The notes below the pieces were generated by a model. That model searched no databases and was not told the DNA's origin. It saw only the letters and a list, made by a program, of their open reading frames with translations. Positions 43,936 through 53,171 of a DNA stretch of 64,000 nucleotides are shown here, in pieces (positions within the stretch are counted from its first letter, which is position 1; each line of letters opens with the position of its first letter). The stretch comes from Rhizobium sp. P40RR-XXII (GTDB taxonomy: Bacteria; Pseudomonadota; Alphaproteobacteria; Rhizobiales; Rhizobiaceae). The position numbers and the translations under genes are program-made. The DNA lies in assembly GCF_012641405.1 (NCBI RefSeq), contig NZ_JABAII010000010.1:1-64000 (forward strand), in the 5' to 3' direction.

Positions 43936-45924
43936 ATGTTCGACCGTTCGAACCTTCAAGTGTTTGCCAACCATACCCGGGCTGCCGCCGAAAACATGGC
44001 CTATACGCTGCAGCGGACGGCCCATTCGGCCTTCGTCAAGGAGACGGAGGATTTCACCGTCATGCTGATCAATCGCAAGGGGGAAACCTTCGGCGTCCCG
44101 ATGGGCCTCGGTGCAACATGGTATCCCGGGCTTACCTACACCCGGGCCATTGAAATGATCGAGGATTACAAGCCGGGCGACGTTGCCTTTACCAACGATC
44201 CCTATTCCTGCTTCGTGGCCACGCACGCACCGGACACGCATCTGTGGAAGCCGGTGTTCCATGACGGCGAGATCATCGCCTGGACCGGCGGGCATATCCA
44301 CAATACCGACATGGGCGGCGCCGTGCCGGCCTCTCTGTCGCGCGCGTTGACGGAGATCCATCAGGAAGGCATTCGCTTTCCGCCGATGAAGCTGGTCAAC
44401 GAAGGTGTCTTCGACGAAGACATCCTGAAAATCATGGCCACGAATGTCCGCAAACCCGATCTCAACATCGGCGACATCAAGGCGCTGGTCGGGGCGCTCA
44501 ACACCGGTGAGCGCAAGATCCTGGCCATGGTCGAGAAATTCGGCAAGCGGGCCTTTCTCGAAGGCACCGACGTGCTTCTGGATCACGCCGAAGCGCAGGC
44601 GCGCGATCTCCTGCGGTCGATGCCGGATGGCACTTGGGAATTCGTCGATTATGCCGACGAGGATTCCGTCGAGGCCAATCCGTGCCGCCTGAAGCTGACG
44701 CTGACGATCAAGGGCGACGAGGCGATCCTCGATTTTACCGGATCCGATCCGCAGCTCGGCTCGTCGCTCAACGTTCCCTCGGGCGGCGATCCGCGCCACA
44801 CCTTGCTGCTGGTCGGCGTCTATTACATTCTCTATACGCTGAACCCCAAGATCCTGCTCAACACCGGGCTAACCCGCCCCTTCACCTGCATTACACCACA
44901 GGGCAGCGTTCTCAATCCAGTGTCACCGGCGGCGGTCGGCATGCGTTCGCTCACCTGTGCACGCTTGCGGTCCGTGATCTTCGGAGCCTTCTGCCAGGCG
45001 GTTCCCGAGTTATTGCCTGCCGCGCCGGCCGGCAATAATTGCATCGTCAACGTCATGACCACGGACGAACGGACCGGCCGCAGCGTGATCGCCGCCGTCA
45101 ATCCGGTGGTCGGCGGCGGCGGCGGGATGCCGCATCGTGACGGGACCAACGGTTCGGGTGCCGATGCTGCCTATCTGAAGAATACGCCGATCGAAATCAC
45201 GGAAACCGAAGTGTCGATCGAGTTCGTCAAATACGGGCTTGCCAGGGACAGCGGCGGTGCCGGCCGTTGGCGTGGGGGGCTGGCGACCGAAATGGCGTTC
45301 CGCGTGTTCTCGCCCGAAAGCCGTATTACGGCCCGCAACCGCGACCGCAGCTTCTTCCGGCCCTGGGGTGTGCTTGGCGGCAAGGCGGCGGGGCTCTCCG
45401 ACATGGTATTGAACCCCGGGCGCGAGGATTATCGCCGGCTCGGCAATATCGATACGGCCGTCCTGCAGCCCGGAGATGTGCTGGAGATCCGCTCGGCCGG
45501 TGGCGGCGGCCGCGGAAACCCCTTGGAGCGCGAGGTCTGGCGTGTGCTGCAGGATGTTGAGCGCGGCTATGTTTCGCTTGAAGCGGCCGAGCGCGATTAC
45601 GGCGTGGTTATCCGCGATGGCAAGGTGCAGGAGGCCGAAACCTCCCGTCTCAGGGCATCGCGCACGGTTCCAACTGCCCACTTCCACTACGGCGAGGAGC
45701 GAGACGGTTACGAGGCGCAGTGGACATCAGCTGCTTACAACCTGCTCACGGATATCCTTGCCTGCCTCCCGATCCACTGGCGGTTTTTCACCAAGACGGA
45801 GATTTTTCGCCGAATGAAGGGACGCGCCGGGCATGAGGGCGTTGCCGCCGCTTTTGCCGATGTCCGCGCCCGGTTCCCGGAAATGCCCGAGGTACGGCTT
45901 CAAATCAAAGAGGCGGCCGAATGA
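43936..45924 (+). CDS. hyuB: Hydantoinase/oxoprolinase family protein, subunit B
   Basis: 662 aa. Family signature blocks: NHTRAAAENMAYTLQRTAHSAFVKETEDF, DVAFTNDPYSCFVATHAPDTHLWKPVF, GHIHNTDMGGAVP, LDFTGSDPQLGSSLNVPSGG and the Gly-rich tail VGGGGGMPHRDGTNGSG. The usual family length is about 520-600 aa; the C-terminal extension after GGRGNPLEREV (about residue 525) continues another 130 aa, which may be a family subgroup trait. It forms a complex with subunit A and overlaps the next gene by 4 nt. Confidence 0.88.
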   Translation: MFDRSNLQVFANHTRAAAENMAYTLQRTAHSAFVKETEDFTVMLINRKGETFGVPMGLGATWYPGLTYTRAIEMIEDYKPGDVAFTNDPYSCFVATHAPDTHLWKPVFHDGEIIAWTGGHIHNTDMGGAVPASLSRALTEIHQEGIRFPPMKLVNEGVFDEDILKIMATNVRKPDLNIGDIKALVGALNTGERKILAMVEKFGKRAFLEGTDVLLDHAEAQARDLLRSMPDGTWEFVDYADEDSVEANPCRLKLTLTIKGDEAILDFTGSDPQLGSSLNVPSGGDPRHTLLLVGVYYILYTLNPKILLNTGLTRPFTCITPQGSVLNPVSPAAVGMRSLTCARLRSVIFGAFCQAVPELLPAAPAGNNCIVNVMTTDERTGRSVIAAVNPVVGGGGGMPHRDGTNGSGADAAYLKNTPIEITETEVSIEFVKYGLARDSGGAGRWRGGLATEMAFRVFSPESRITARNRDRSFFRPWGVLGGKAAGLSDMVLNPGREDYRRLGNIDTAVLQPGDVLEIRSAGGGGRGNPLEREVWRVLQDVERGYVSLEAAERDYGVVIRDGKVQEAETSRLRASRTVPTAHFHYGEERDGYEAQWTSAAYNLLTDILACLPIHWRFFTKTEIFRRMKGRAGHEGVAAAFADVRARFPEMPEVRLQIKEAAE

Positions 45925-46244
45925 GCAAGGGTCCGCATCCTGTCGGAGAAACGGGGCGCATCGTCCGTCTCGCCGAACAGGGCCGGCCACCCGTCCGATT
46001 CCTGCTTGACGGCATCGAACGCCAAGCCTTGGCCGGCGACACGGTGCTGACGGCCATGCTGACATTCTCACCGGTTCTTCGGCAATCCGAATTCGGGCCG
46101 GAAGGGCGGGCGGGCTTCTGCCTGATGGGCGCCTGCCAGGACTGCTGGGTCTGGCAACAGGACGGAACCCGCATGCGTGCCTGTTCGACCCTTGTCGGCA
46201 ACGGCATGTCCCTGTCAACCCAGGCGCCGGGAGATTGGCCATGA
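45921..46244 (+). CDS. Small [2Fe-2S] subunit, HcnA/opine-oxidase gamma type
   Basis: 107 aa. Cys arrangement CLMGACQDC and a later ACS give C-x4-C-x2-C...C, a plant-type [2Fe-2S] half-cluster fold, as in the small subunit of hydrogen cyanide synthase and opine dehydrogenases. A preceding GDTVLTAML matches the family. Its ends overlap HyuB and the FAD subunit by 4 nt each, so the three are translationally coupled. Likely carries electrons from the FAD subunit. Confidence 0.82.
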   Translation: MSKGPHPVGETGRIVRLAEQGRPPVRFLLDGIERQALAGDTVLTAMLTFSPVLRQSEFGPEGRAGFCLMGACQDCWVWQQDGTRMRACSTLVGNGMSLSTQAPGDWP

Positions 46245-47611
46245 CGGTGGTGAATGACCGGAAGGCAACGGTGATCGTCGGGGCTGGTCCGGCGGGCATA
46301 CGCGCAGCCGAGCTGCTGGTGGCCGCCGGTGTCCGGCCCGTCGTCATCGATGAGGGGATGAGGGCGGGTGGCCAGATATATCGCCGTCCACCGGAGGGTT
46401 TTACGCGGTCGGCCGAGCAGCTCTATGGATCAGAGGCTGGCAAAGCCCTTTCCCTTCATTCCCTCTTCGATCGCATGGTCGCTCGCGGCGAGGTCGAATA
46501 CCATCCTCGAAGCTCGGCAATGGCGCTCGCCGCCAATGTGCTGCAGGTGCTGACGCCCGCCGGCCGCCGGGAGTTCGCCTATGACCGGCTGATACTGGCG
46601 ACCGGCGCGACCGACCGGCTGGTGCCGGTACCCGGCTGGCAAGCGCCTGGCGTCTACAGTCTCGGTGCTACGCAGATCGCGCTGAAGGCGCAAGGCATCG
46701 CCTTGGGGCGAAGGATCGTTCTGGCGGGCTCCGGGCCACTGCTGACCCTCGTTGCCGTCCAGCTTCTAAAGGCTGGAGCGAATGTTGCGGCCGTCCTCGA
46801 TACCTCCTCGGTTCGAAACCAGATCCTTGCCATTCCGGGCATGATGGCAAGGCCGGCCCTGGTCCTGCGGGGCCTGGCAATGCGGATGAAACTTAGCCGG
46901 TTATATCGCGCGGGCGTGACGCTGACGGACATCATCAGCGGCGAGAAGGGACCGGTGGCCGTTCGGTGGCGGGATGCTGGCGGGCACGACCATCGCACCG
47001 AATGCGATATGGTCGGCATCGGCTGGCACCTGAGAGCCGAAACGCAACTTGCCGGCCTGGCTCAATGCAGGTTCGAATACGATCAGGGCTGGGGCCAATG
47101 GCTGCCGCAGGCGGATCGAATGGGCCGGTCTGCCGATGGTGTCTATCTTGCCGGCGATGGCCTGCGGATACTTGGCGCCGATGGCGCGGAAGTTGCCGGA
47201 CGGCTTGCCGCGAGTGCCTGCCTTGCCGACATGGGGCTGCCTTATCCTAATCCGGCACGGGATCTCCGCCGGCTTGCCCGCTACGAACGCTTTGCTCGCA
47301 GCATCGCCCGCGCCTTTCCCTGGCCCGCCTGCATGGTCCGATCCGTTCCCGATGAAACGATGGTCTGTCGCTGCGAAGGCATCCGCGCCGGCGATCTGCG
47401 TCAGAGTGTCGACTATGCCGGAGGTGAAGCAAATCGGGTAAAATCAATCGTGCGGGTGGGCATGGGACGGTGTCAGGGACGGTTTTGTCAGCTCGCCGGC
47501 GCCGAGCTGATTGCGGAGCGTGCGGGAATCCCGGTCTGTGATGTCGGTCGTCTGCGCGAGCAGGCGCCGGTTCGCCCGCTGCCGATCGGATCCTGGATCA
47601 ACGAGAGCTGA
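46241..47611 (+). CDS. FAD/NAD(P)-binding oxidoreductase, opine-oxidase alpha/HcnB type
   Basis: 456 aa from ATG 46241 overlapping the previous stop. First Rossmann AGPAGIRAAELLVAAGVRPVVIDE, second GSGPLLTLVAVQLLKAGANVAAV, and FAD loop VYLAGDGLRILGADGAEVAG. A C-terminal BFD-like [2Fe-2S] region with CRCEG and GRCQGRFC follows. This is the alpha subunit arrangement of OoxA/HcnB. Together with the small subunit and a DAO-type beta subunit it would form a heteromeric, membrane-linked amine dehydrogenase. Confidence 0.85.
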   Translation: MTVVNDRKATVIVGAGPAGIRAAELLVAAGVRPVVIDEGMRAGGQIYRRPPEGFTRSAEQLYGSEAGKALSLHSLFDRMVARGEVEYHPRSSAMALAANVLQVLTPAGRREFAYDRLILATGATDRLVPVPGWQAPGVYSLGATQIALKAQGIALGRRIVLAGSGPLLTLVAVQLLKAGANVAAVLDTSSVRNQILAIPGMMARPALVLRGLAMRMKLSRLYRAGVTLTDIISGEKGPVAVRWRDAGGHDHRTECDMVGIGWHLRAETQLAGLAQCRFEYDQGWGQWLPQADRMGRSADGVYLAGDGLRILGADGAEVAGRLAASACLADMGLPYPNPARDLRRLARYERFARSIARAFPWPACMVRSVPDETMVCRCEGIRAGDLRQSVDYAGGEANRVKSIVRVGMGRCQGRFCQLAGAELIAERAGIPVCDVGRLREQAPVRPLPIGSWINES

Positions 47612-47642
47612 GCAGGCTCGCTGTGACTGTATGAGCGCGATT

Positions 47643-48551
47643 TTACTCCGACACAGCGTCGCCATCCTTCAATACGCCGGCACAGGCCCGGCGCAGATAG
47701 TCGCGCATCGTAAGGTGGCTGCCCGTCAAGGGACGGTCCCGGCTGGTCAGCACGGCGATCGGGACTGTCTTTCGTGGGATGAGCGGCCGGCGCACGAGGC
47801 CCGGAAACTGTTCCCATGGCAGGAGACCATCCACGATCGCGACACCAAAGCCGTTGCGGACAAAGGGCAAGGCGGTAATGGAAATATCGATCTCGATCGC
47901 GGGATTGAACGACTGATTTTCCATCGCTGCGGCATTGGCGAGCAGCTGGCCGGGAAAAGTGTCGGCGCGGTAGGAAATCAGGGTTTCGTTCTGAAGATCG
48001 GCAAAGGTGATGCTGTCGCGCGCGGCGAGATGGTGCCCTTCCGGCACAATGCAGATGAGCTCGGCATATCCGAGCGTTTCGACATCGATGCCGGGCCGCG
48101 CGATGTTGTTCATGACGATGCCGAGCGGGGCGTCGCCATTGCGGATCATATCGACGACGTTGACCAGCGGTGCGATCAGCGAACGGACGACGATATCCGG
48201 ATAGGTGGTCCTGAAGGCAAGAAGCGCCTTGGGAACGATCGACATGGCCGGTGGCGTCGTTGCGGCGATCCTAATCAGCCCGGTCCGGCCAAAGCGCATG
48301 TCGGTCGTTCGGCGCCGAAGCGCTCCGAGCTCGGAAAAGATGCGTTCGGCCTCCGGATATAGTTCTTCGGCTTCCCGTGTGGGGACCAGCTTGCCGCGCA
48401 CGCGGTTGAAGAGTTTGAACCCCAGCTGGTCTTCGGCATGCAGCAGGATCTGGCTCAGCGCCGGCTGCGTGATGTTGAGCATGGCGGCAGCGCCGGTCAC
48501 CGTCCCGGATCGCATGAGCATGCAGAAGACTTCGAGCTGACGGGCCTGCAT
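47643..48551 (-). CDS. LysR-family transcriptional regulator
   Basis: 302 aa from ATG 48551 (MQARQLEVFCMLMRSGTV); the upstream residues look unrelated to the family. N-terminal winged helix (RSGTVTGAAAMLNITQPALSQILLHAEDQLGFKLF, about 14-48), C-terminal effector-binding domain. It ends 31 nt from the FAD subunit stop (convergent) and follows the DAO 2 gene in the same direction. Candidate regulator of the DAO-hyuA promoter. Confidence 0.87.
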   Translation of the reverse strand: MQARQLEVFCMLMRSGTVTGAAAMLNITQPALSQILLHAEDQLGFKLFNRVRGKLVPTREAEELYPEAERIFSELGALRRRTTDMRFGRTGLIRIAATTPPAMSIVPKALLAFRTTYPDIVVRSLIAPLVNVVDMIRNGDAPLGIVMNNIARPGIDVETLGYAELICIVPEGHHLAARDSITFADLQNETLISYRADTFPGQLLANAAAMENQSFNPAIEIDISITALPFVRNGFGVAIVDGLLPWEQFPGLVRRPLIPRKTVPIAVLTSRDRPLTGSHLTMRDYLRRACAGVLKDGDAVSE

Positions 48552-48610
48552 GAGGAAATTCCGTGTTGTCTGGTTTGGTTGCCGGCGAAGTCTAGCACGG
48601 ACGAACCATT

Positions 48611-49936
48611 TCAGAAGTCCGCCACCTTGCCCCATGCGGATTGCAGGAAGCGGTCGGGGTGATAGGGTTTCAGATCGACGATCGGCGTGGCACCAGTGAC
48701 GATGTCGGCGATCAGGTGGCCGGCTCCCGGTCCGATCCCGAAGCCGTGGCCACTGAAACCGGCAGCCAGCACCAAGCCTGGTATGGTTGTGACTTCGCCT
48801 ATGCCGGGCACGCCGTCCGGCGTCGAATCGATGTAGCCGGCCCAGCTTGCGGTGATGCGGCGGCTTGCGATCGCAGGCAGCAATTCGACCGCGCGGTCAT
48901 AGGTCAGCTGGATCGTGCCCTTGTCGACGGCCGGATCGAGGATGCGCATCCGCTCCATTGGCGACGGCCGATCCAGGCGCCAGCGCGACAAGTTTTCGTG
49001 GCCGCTGCGAAAGCCCTCGACGCCGCCGAGCGAAAGCGCGCGCCAGCGGCGAACGAACATCGGCAGAAACTGTGCCCCAAACCGAATGTTCTGCGGCGTG
49101 GGATCGACGCGGCCCCGCCCGCTGATCGCGAGCGTATGGCCGCCATCGCCTCTGCGTGTGACCGAAACATATGCGGTATGAAGAGCATCTGGAAGTTCGC
49201 CGTCGCCGGCGCTGACGGAAAGGATCGATGAGCGGATCGATGCCTGCGGGAAACGGACGCCGAGCTGGCGGCAGAAGGACGACGCCCAGGCACCACCGGA
49301 CAGGACGGCAATCCGGGTCTTGATCGTGCCTTGCTCGGTAACGACCGCGGAGAGTTTTCCGCCTTCGGTTTCTATGCCGCGCGCTGCGCAGTTCTGGCGG
49401 AGGCACCCCCCCAGTTTCATCAGGGCGCGAGCGACCGCCGGCGCGGCATTGGACGGATCGGCAATGCCATCGGTCGGGGAAAAGACGCCGCCCTTCCAGC
49501 TGCGGCCGGTCGCCTTACCGCGCGTGCTGGCTTCAGCGCTGTCGAGCATATGCGTGGTCACGCCGACACCGCGCGCAAAGTCGCGCCAGCGGGCCCATCC
49601 GGCAAGCTCCTCCTCGCTGTTGCTTAGATAGAAGAGGCCGCAGCGGCGAAATCCCGTATTCTCTCCTGTTTCCGCGGCGAATTGGTCCCAGAGCTCGAGG
49701 CTCTTTGTTGCCATCGGCAGCTCGCGGGCATCGCGGTTCTGCTGTCTGCACCAGCCCCAGTTGCGGCTGGATTGTTCGGCGCCGACGCGTCCTTTCTCAA
49801 GGAGAACGACCGAGAGGCCCCGCTTGGCCAGATAATAGGCCGTAAAAACGCCGACGATACCTGCCCCGATGACGACGACGTCGGCAGAGGTCGGCAATTC
49901 GGCAGAGTTTTCGACAAGTGTAAGCGGTGCGGGCAT
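48611..49936 (-). CDS. FAD-dependent oxidoreductase (DAO family) 2
   Basis: 441 aa. Rossmann VVVIGAGIVGVFTAYYLAKRGLSVVLLEK, then EQSSRNWGWCRQQNRDARELPM, which is distinctive of opine/D-amino-acid oxidase-like beta subunits, and C-terminal AAGFSGHGFGIGPGAGHLIADI. A plausible catalytic beta subunit for the FAD/[2Fe-2S] pair at 45921-47611. Transcribed towards the LysR gene with a 59-nt gap; probably one unit. Upstream lies the Lrp regulator, divergent. Confidence 0.86.
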   Translation of the reverse strand: MPAPLTLVENSAELPTSADVVVIGAGIVGVFTAYYLAKRGLSVVLLEKGRVGAEQSSRNWGWCRQQNRDARELPMATKSLELWDQFAAETGENTGFRRCGLFYLSNSEEELAGWARWRDFARGVGVTTHMLDSAEASTRGKATGRSWKGGVFSPTDGIADPSNAAPAVARALMKLGGCLRQNCAARGIETEGGKLSAVVTEQGTIKTRIAVLSGGAWASSFCRQLGVRFPQASIRSSILSVSAGDGELPDALHTAYVSVTRRGDGGHTLAISGRGRVDPTPQNIRFGAQFLPMFVRRWRALSLGGVEGFRSGHENLSRWRLDRPSPMERMRILDPAVDKGTIQLTYDRAVELLPAIASRRITASWAGYIDSTPDGVPGIGEVTTIPGLVLAAGFSGHGFGIGPGAGHLIADIVTGATPIVDLKPYHPDRFLQSAWGKVADF

Positions 49937-50009
49937 GGATGCGGGTCTCCTATCGAGCCGACAGCATAACGAAATGATCGGACATGAAGCTGCCGCACAA
50001 CCGCGCCAT

Positions 50010-50026
50010 GCGGCATAAGATTCTGC
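50010..50026. promoter_or_regulatory. Lrp-type motif site 1 (DAO 2 / lrp intergenic)
   Basis: GCGGCATAAGATTCTGC, a match to the window-wide consensus GCNGCATAARATKCTGC. It lies between the divergent DAO 2 and lrp genes, 73 nt from the DAO 2 start. A 7-bp inverted repeat (TGCCGCA/TGCGGCA, 49991-50015) overlaps its left part. Confidence 0.55.
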
Positions 50027-50122
50027 TCATGGCGAACCAAGCGGCTTATTGTGCCGGGCCGATTCATGCAGAATGAAATAGACAAGATAGGCCATGGTGT
50101 TATGCTCGATCTTGGAAAATTC

Positions 50123-50139
50123 GCAGCATAAAATGCTGC
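50123..50139. promoter_or_regulatory. Lrp-type motif site 2, at lrp start
   Basis: GCAGCAT-AAA-ATGCTGC, a perfect 17-bp palindrome 22 nt upstream of the lrp ATG, exactly where an autorepressing Lrp would bind. It anchors the motif found at 50010, 56774 and 59169. Confidence 0.7.
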
Positions 50140-50161
50140 CTCATGTGGGAAAGATTTGGCG

Positions 50162-50638
50162 ATGAAGCTCGACCGCATCGACATCAAGATCCTGTACGAA
50201 CTTCAGAAGAACGGCCGCATCACCAATGTCGAACTGGCGGAACTGGTCAACCTGTCGCCGAGCCCCTGTCTGATGCGAGTGAAGAAGCTGCAGCAGGAAG
50301 GCTACATCGAGGGATATTCGGCCCAGATCAATATCGGAAAACTAGGCCAGACACTCACTGTGTTTACGGAAGTCACACTCAAGAACCATCGGCAGATCGA
50401 CTTCGCGCGTTTCCTCTCGGCGGTGGAGAAGGTCGATCAAGTCGTCGAATGCCATCTCGTCTCAGGTGGCTACGATTATATGCTGAAGTTCGTAACGGCC
50501 GGCATCGGAGAATATCAGACGATCATGGAGCGCCTGACCGACATGGATATCGGCATCGACAAGTATTTCAGCTTCGTGGTGCTCAAGTCGCCGATCGTCA
50601 AGGCGCATATGCCGTTGACCAGCCTGTTTCCCATGTAG
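50162..50638 (+). CDS. Lrp/AsnC-family transcriptional regulator
   Basis: 158 aa from ATG 50162. N-terminal helix-turn-helix (LQKNGRITNVELAELVNLSPSPCLMRVKKLQ, about 15-46), C-terminal RAM/AsnC ligand domain (FARFLSAVEKVDQVVECHLVSGGYDYMLKFVT). Such proteins bind an amino-acid-like effector and act locally on catabolic operons. It is monocistronic, and a near-perfect palindrome precedes it. Likely regulator of the ABC transporter, HAD, aminotransferase and oxidase genes that share the motif. Confidence 0.9.
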   Translation: MKLDRIDIKILYELQKNGRITNVELAELVNLSPSPCLMRVKKLQQEGYIEGYSAQINIGKLGQTLTVFTEVTLKNHRQIDFARFLSAVEKVDQVVECHLVSGGYDYMLKFVTAGIGEYQTIMERLTDMDIGIDKYFSFVVLKSPIVKAHMPLTSLFPM

Positions 50639-50661
50639 AGGCACGCCGGTGATGGGTCCGG

Positions 50662-52323
50662 CTAGCCATGGCCATATTCACGCTTGAGTTCCGGATCCTG
50701 GACAAGATTGTCCAGCCAGGTCGGATCGAGCTTCGGAACAGACCCGAACAGCAGCTGGGAGTAGGGGTGGCGAGGCGCGTTCGCGGTTTCGCGTGTGATT
50801 TGTTCGACTTTTCTGCCGCCATACATCACGACGATCTCGTCGCAGATCGCCTCGACCACCGACAGATCGTGGCTGATGAAGATGTAGGACAAATGCAGTT
50901 CACGCTGCAGTTCCTTGAGCAGGTCGATGATCGCCGCCGCAACGACGGTGTCGAGAGCGGATGTGATTTCATCGCAGATGATCAGGCGCGGCTCGGCGGC
51001 AAGCGCGCGGGCGAAATTCACGCGCTGCTTCTGTCCGCCTGACAATTCCGACGGATAGCGATAGCGAAGCGCGCGGGGCAGTCGCACCATGTCGAGCAAT
51101 TCGTCGACTCTTGCCTCCCGAGCCTTGCGGTCCATCCCGTGATAGAAGGCCAGAGGCCGCTCGAGAATATCGGCGATCGATTTTGCCGGATTGAGCGCCG
51201 TGTCGGCATATTGAAAGACGATCTGCATCTCCCGCAGCTGATCGCGCGAGCGCAATTTCGCGGCGCGGTTCATCTCGCTACCATTGAAGCCGATGCTGCC
51301 TGATATGGCGGGCAATATGCCGGCGATTGCACGCGCCAGCGTCGACTTTCCGCATCCGGATTCGCCGATAATGCCGAGATTTCTGCCCTTCTCCACCTCC
51401 AGGCTCACGGATTGAACCGCGCAGACCGCCGGCAGGCCGTTGGCCTGGATATCGCCATAGCCCGCTACCAGGCCGTCGATTCTCAGCACAGGCGTTATCG
51501 AGCCGTTCACGCTGCTGCTACGGAAGGCCTGTTTCGGCTCGACGGCGGCCAGCAGCTCGCGCGTATAGGGGTGGCTCGGCCGGGCAAGGAGTGCGTCCGT
51601 CGCTGCCAGTTCCTGGATTTCGCCGCCCTTGAGTACGGCGATACGATCGGCGATCTGCGCCACGACCGCCAGATCGTGTGAAACATAGACGCCGGCAATG
51701 TCGCCGGCACGGATGACGGATTTGAACGCCTTCAGCACATCGATCTGCGTCGTGACGTCGAGTGCGGTGGTCGGCTCATCGAAAATGACAAGCTTGGGCT
51801 CGCCGATCAGGGCCATGGCCGCCGCCAGGCGCTGCAACTGGCCGCCGGAGACCTGATGCGGATATCGTTCGCCGATCGTCTCCGGATCCGGCAGCGACAG
51901 CGCCCGGAAGAGCTCGATGGCGCGCTGGCGCGCTTGGTCGGGAGGCATCAGCCGGTGAATGCGGGTGACCTCGATCACCTGCTCGATGATCTTCGTGGCC
52001 GGATTGAAGGCCGCCGCCGCGCTCTGCGGAATATAGGCGACCGTGGTACCGCGGACCTTCGAGCGTTCGCTTTCGGAAAGGGCAGCCATGTCCTGTCCAT
52101 CGACATGGACCTCGCCGCCGGAGATGCGACAGCCCTCCCGCGCATGCCCCATGAGCGTCAGCGCGATCGTCGTCTTGCCCGAGCCGCTTTCGCCGATGAG
52201 CGCGACGATCTCGCCTTTGGCAATATCGAAGCTGACGCCCTTGATGATCTCGATAATGCGACCGGAATCGGTCGTAGCCTCGACCTTCAGATTGTTGATT
52301 TCTACGAGATTGGCCATCGTCAT
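50662..52323 (-). CDS. Peptide-type ABC transporter, fused dual ATP-binding protein
   Basis: 553 aa; ATG overlaps the permease stop (ATGA). Two nucleotide-binding domains on one chain: first with GESGSGKTT, VSGGQLQRLAAAMAL and LVIFDEPTTALD; second with GESGCGKST, LSGGQKQRVNFARAL and LIICDEITSALD. This equals fused OppD-OppF/DppD-DppF. Last gene of the leftward unit HAD - binding protein - permeases - ATPase. Imports oligopeptides, opines or related compounds in this family. Confidence 0.93.
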   Translation of the reverse strand: MTMANLVEINNLKVEATTDSGRIIEIIKGVSFDIAKGEIVALIGESGSGKTTIALTLMGHAREGCRISGGEVHVDGQDMAALSESERSKVRGTTVAYIPQSAAAAFNPATKIIEQVIEVTRIHRLMPPDQARQRAIELFRALSLPDPETIGERYPHQVSGGQLQRLAAAMALIGEPKLVIFDEPTTALDVTTQIDVLKAFKSVIRAGDIAGVYVSHDLAVVAQIADRIAVLKGGEIQELAATDALLARPSHPYTRELLAAVEPKQAFRSSSVNGSITPVLRIDGLVAGYGDIQANGLPAVCAVQSVSLEVEKGRNLGIIGESGCGKSTLARAIAGILPAISGSIGFNGSEMNRAAKLRSRDQLREMQIVFQYADTALNPAKSIADILERPLAFYHGMDRKAREARVDELLDMVRLPRALRYRYPSELSGGQKQRVNFARALAAEPRLIICDEITSALDTVVAAAIIDLLKELQRELHLSYIFISHDLSVVEAICDEIVVMYGGRKVEQITRETANAPRHPYSQLLFGSVPKLDPTWLDNLVQDPELKREYGHG

Positions 52324-53171
52324 GCGTTCCTGTCTCTGATCCTGCGCGGCAGGTTGTCGATCAGCAGGTTGACGCTGATGGTGAGGCTGGCAATGGCAAA
52401 AGAGGGCACGAGCACGGCCGGGGCGGCGAAGGGCAGTCCGCCGATATTTTCGCGAACCAGCGCACCCCAGTCGGCATAGGGCGGCTGCAGGCCGAGGCCG
52501 AGAAAGGAAAGACCGGACAACAGGAGCACGACAAAGACGAAGCGCAGGCCGAAATCCGCCAGAACAGGGCGAATAATGTTCGGCAGAATTTCCGAGCCGA
52601 TGATGTAGCCGACCCTCTCACCGCGGGTGCGTGCAACCGTGATGAAGTCCATCGTGTTGATGTTGACGGCAAGCGCACGGGCAAAGCGATAGGCACCGGG
52701 CGTGTAGATGACCGCGAGTGTGATGATCAGCACCGGAATGGACGAGCCGACGGCGGCAACGACGACCAGGCCGAAAAGCTTGCTTGGAATGGAATTCAGG
52801 GCATCGAGAAACCGGCTGAGGATCGTGTCGAACCATCCACCGATAACCGCGGCAATCATGCCGAGCGTCACGCCGCAAAAGCAGCATAGCGCGACCGCAG
52901 CCAATGAAATGCCGACCGTATAGCGTGCGCCCATCAGCACGCGCGAGAACATGTCACGGCCGAGATAGTCCGAACCAAGCCACAATTGTCGGCTTATCGG
53001 GCCGAAATAGTCCGTATCGACGATGTCGCCGACGGAATACGGAAGCATATAGGGTGCGAACAATGCAACGATCGTCCAGCCAAGGATGACGGCGAAGGCC
53101 ACGATGCCAACGAGGCTGACATTATAGCCAAGAAGGGAGGGGGTGCGGCGAAGCAAGCTATTCGTGGTCAT
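52320..53171 (-). CDS. Peptide-type ABC transporter permease (DppC family)
   Basis: 283 aa from ATG 53171 overlapping the previous permease stop; the frame extends upstream but within the DppB gene. Six helices and the family loop RTRGERVGYIIGSEILPNIIRP (EAA motif, about 193-214), after the extracytoplasmic start GSDYLGRDMFSRVLMGARYTV. Heterodimerises with the DppB-type protein. Confidence 0.9.
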   Translation of the reverse strand: MTTNSLLRRTPSLLGYNVSLVGIVAFAVILGWTIVALFAPYMLPYSVGDIVDTDYFGPISRQLWLGSDYLGRDMFSRVLMGARYTVGISLAAVALCCFCGVTLGMIAAVIGGWFDTILSRFLDALNSIPSKLFGLVVVAAVGSSIPVLIITLAVIYTPGAYRFARALAVNINTMDFITVARTRGERVGYIIGSEILPNIIRPVLADFGLRFVFVVLLLSGLSFLGLGLQPPYADWGALVRENIGGLPFAAPAVLVPSFAIASLTISVNLLIDNLPRRIRDRNA

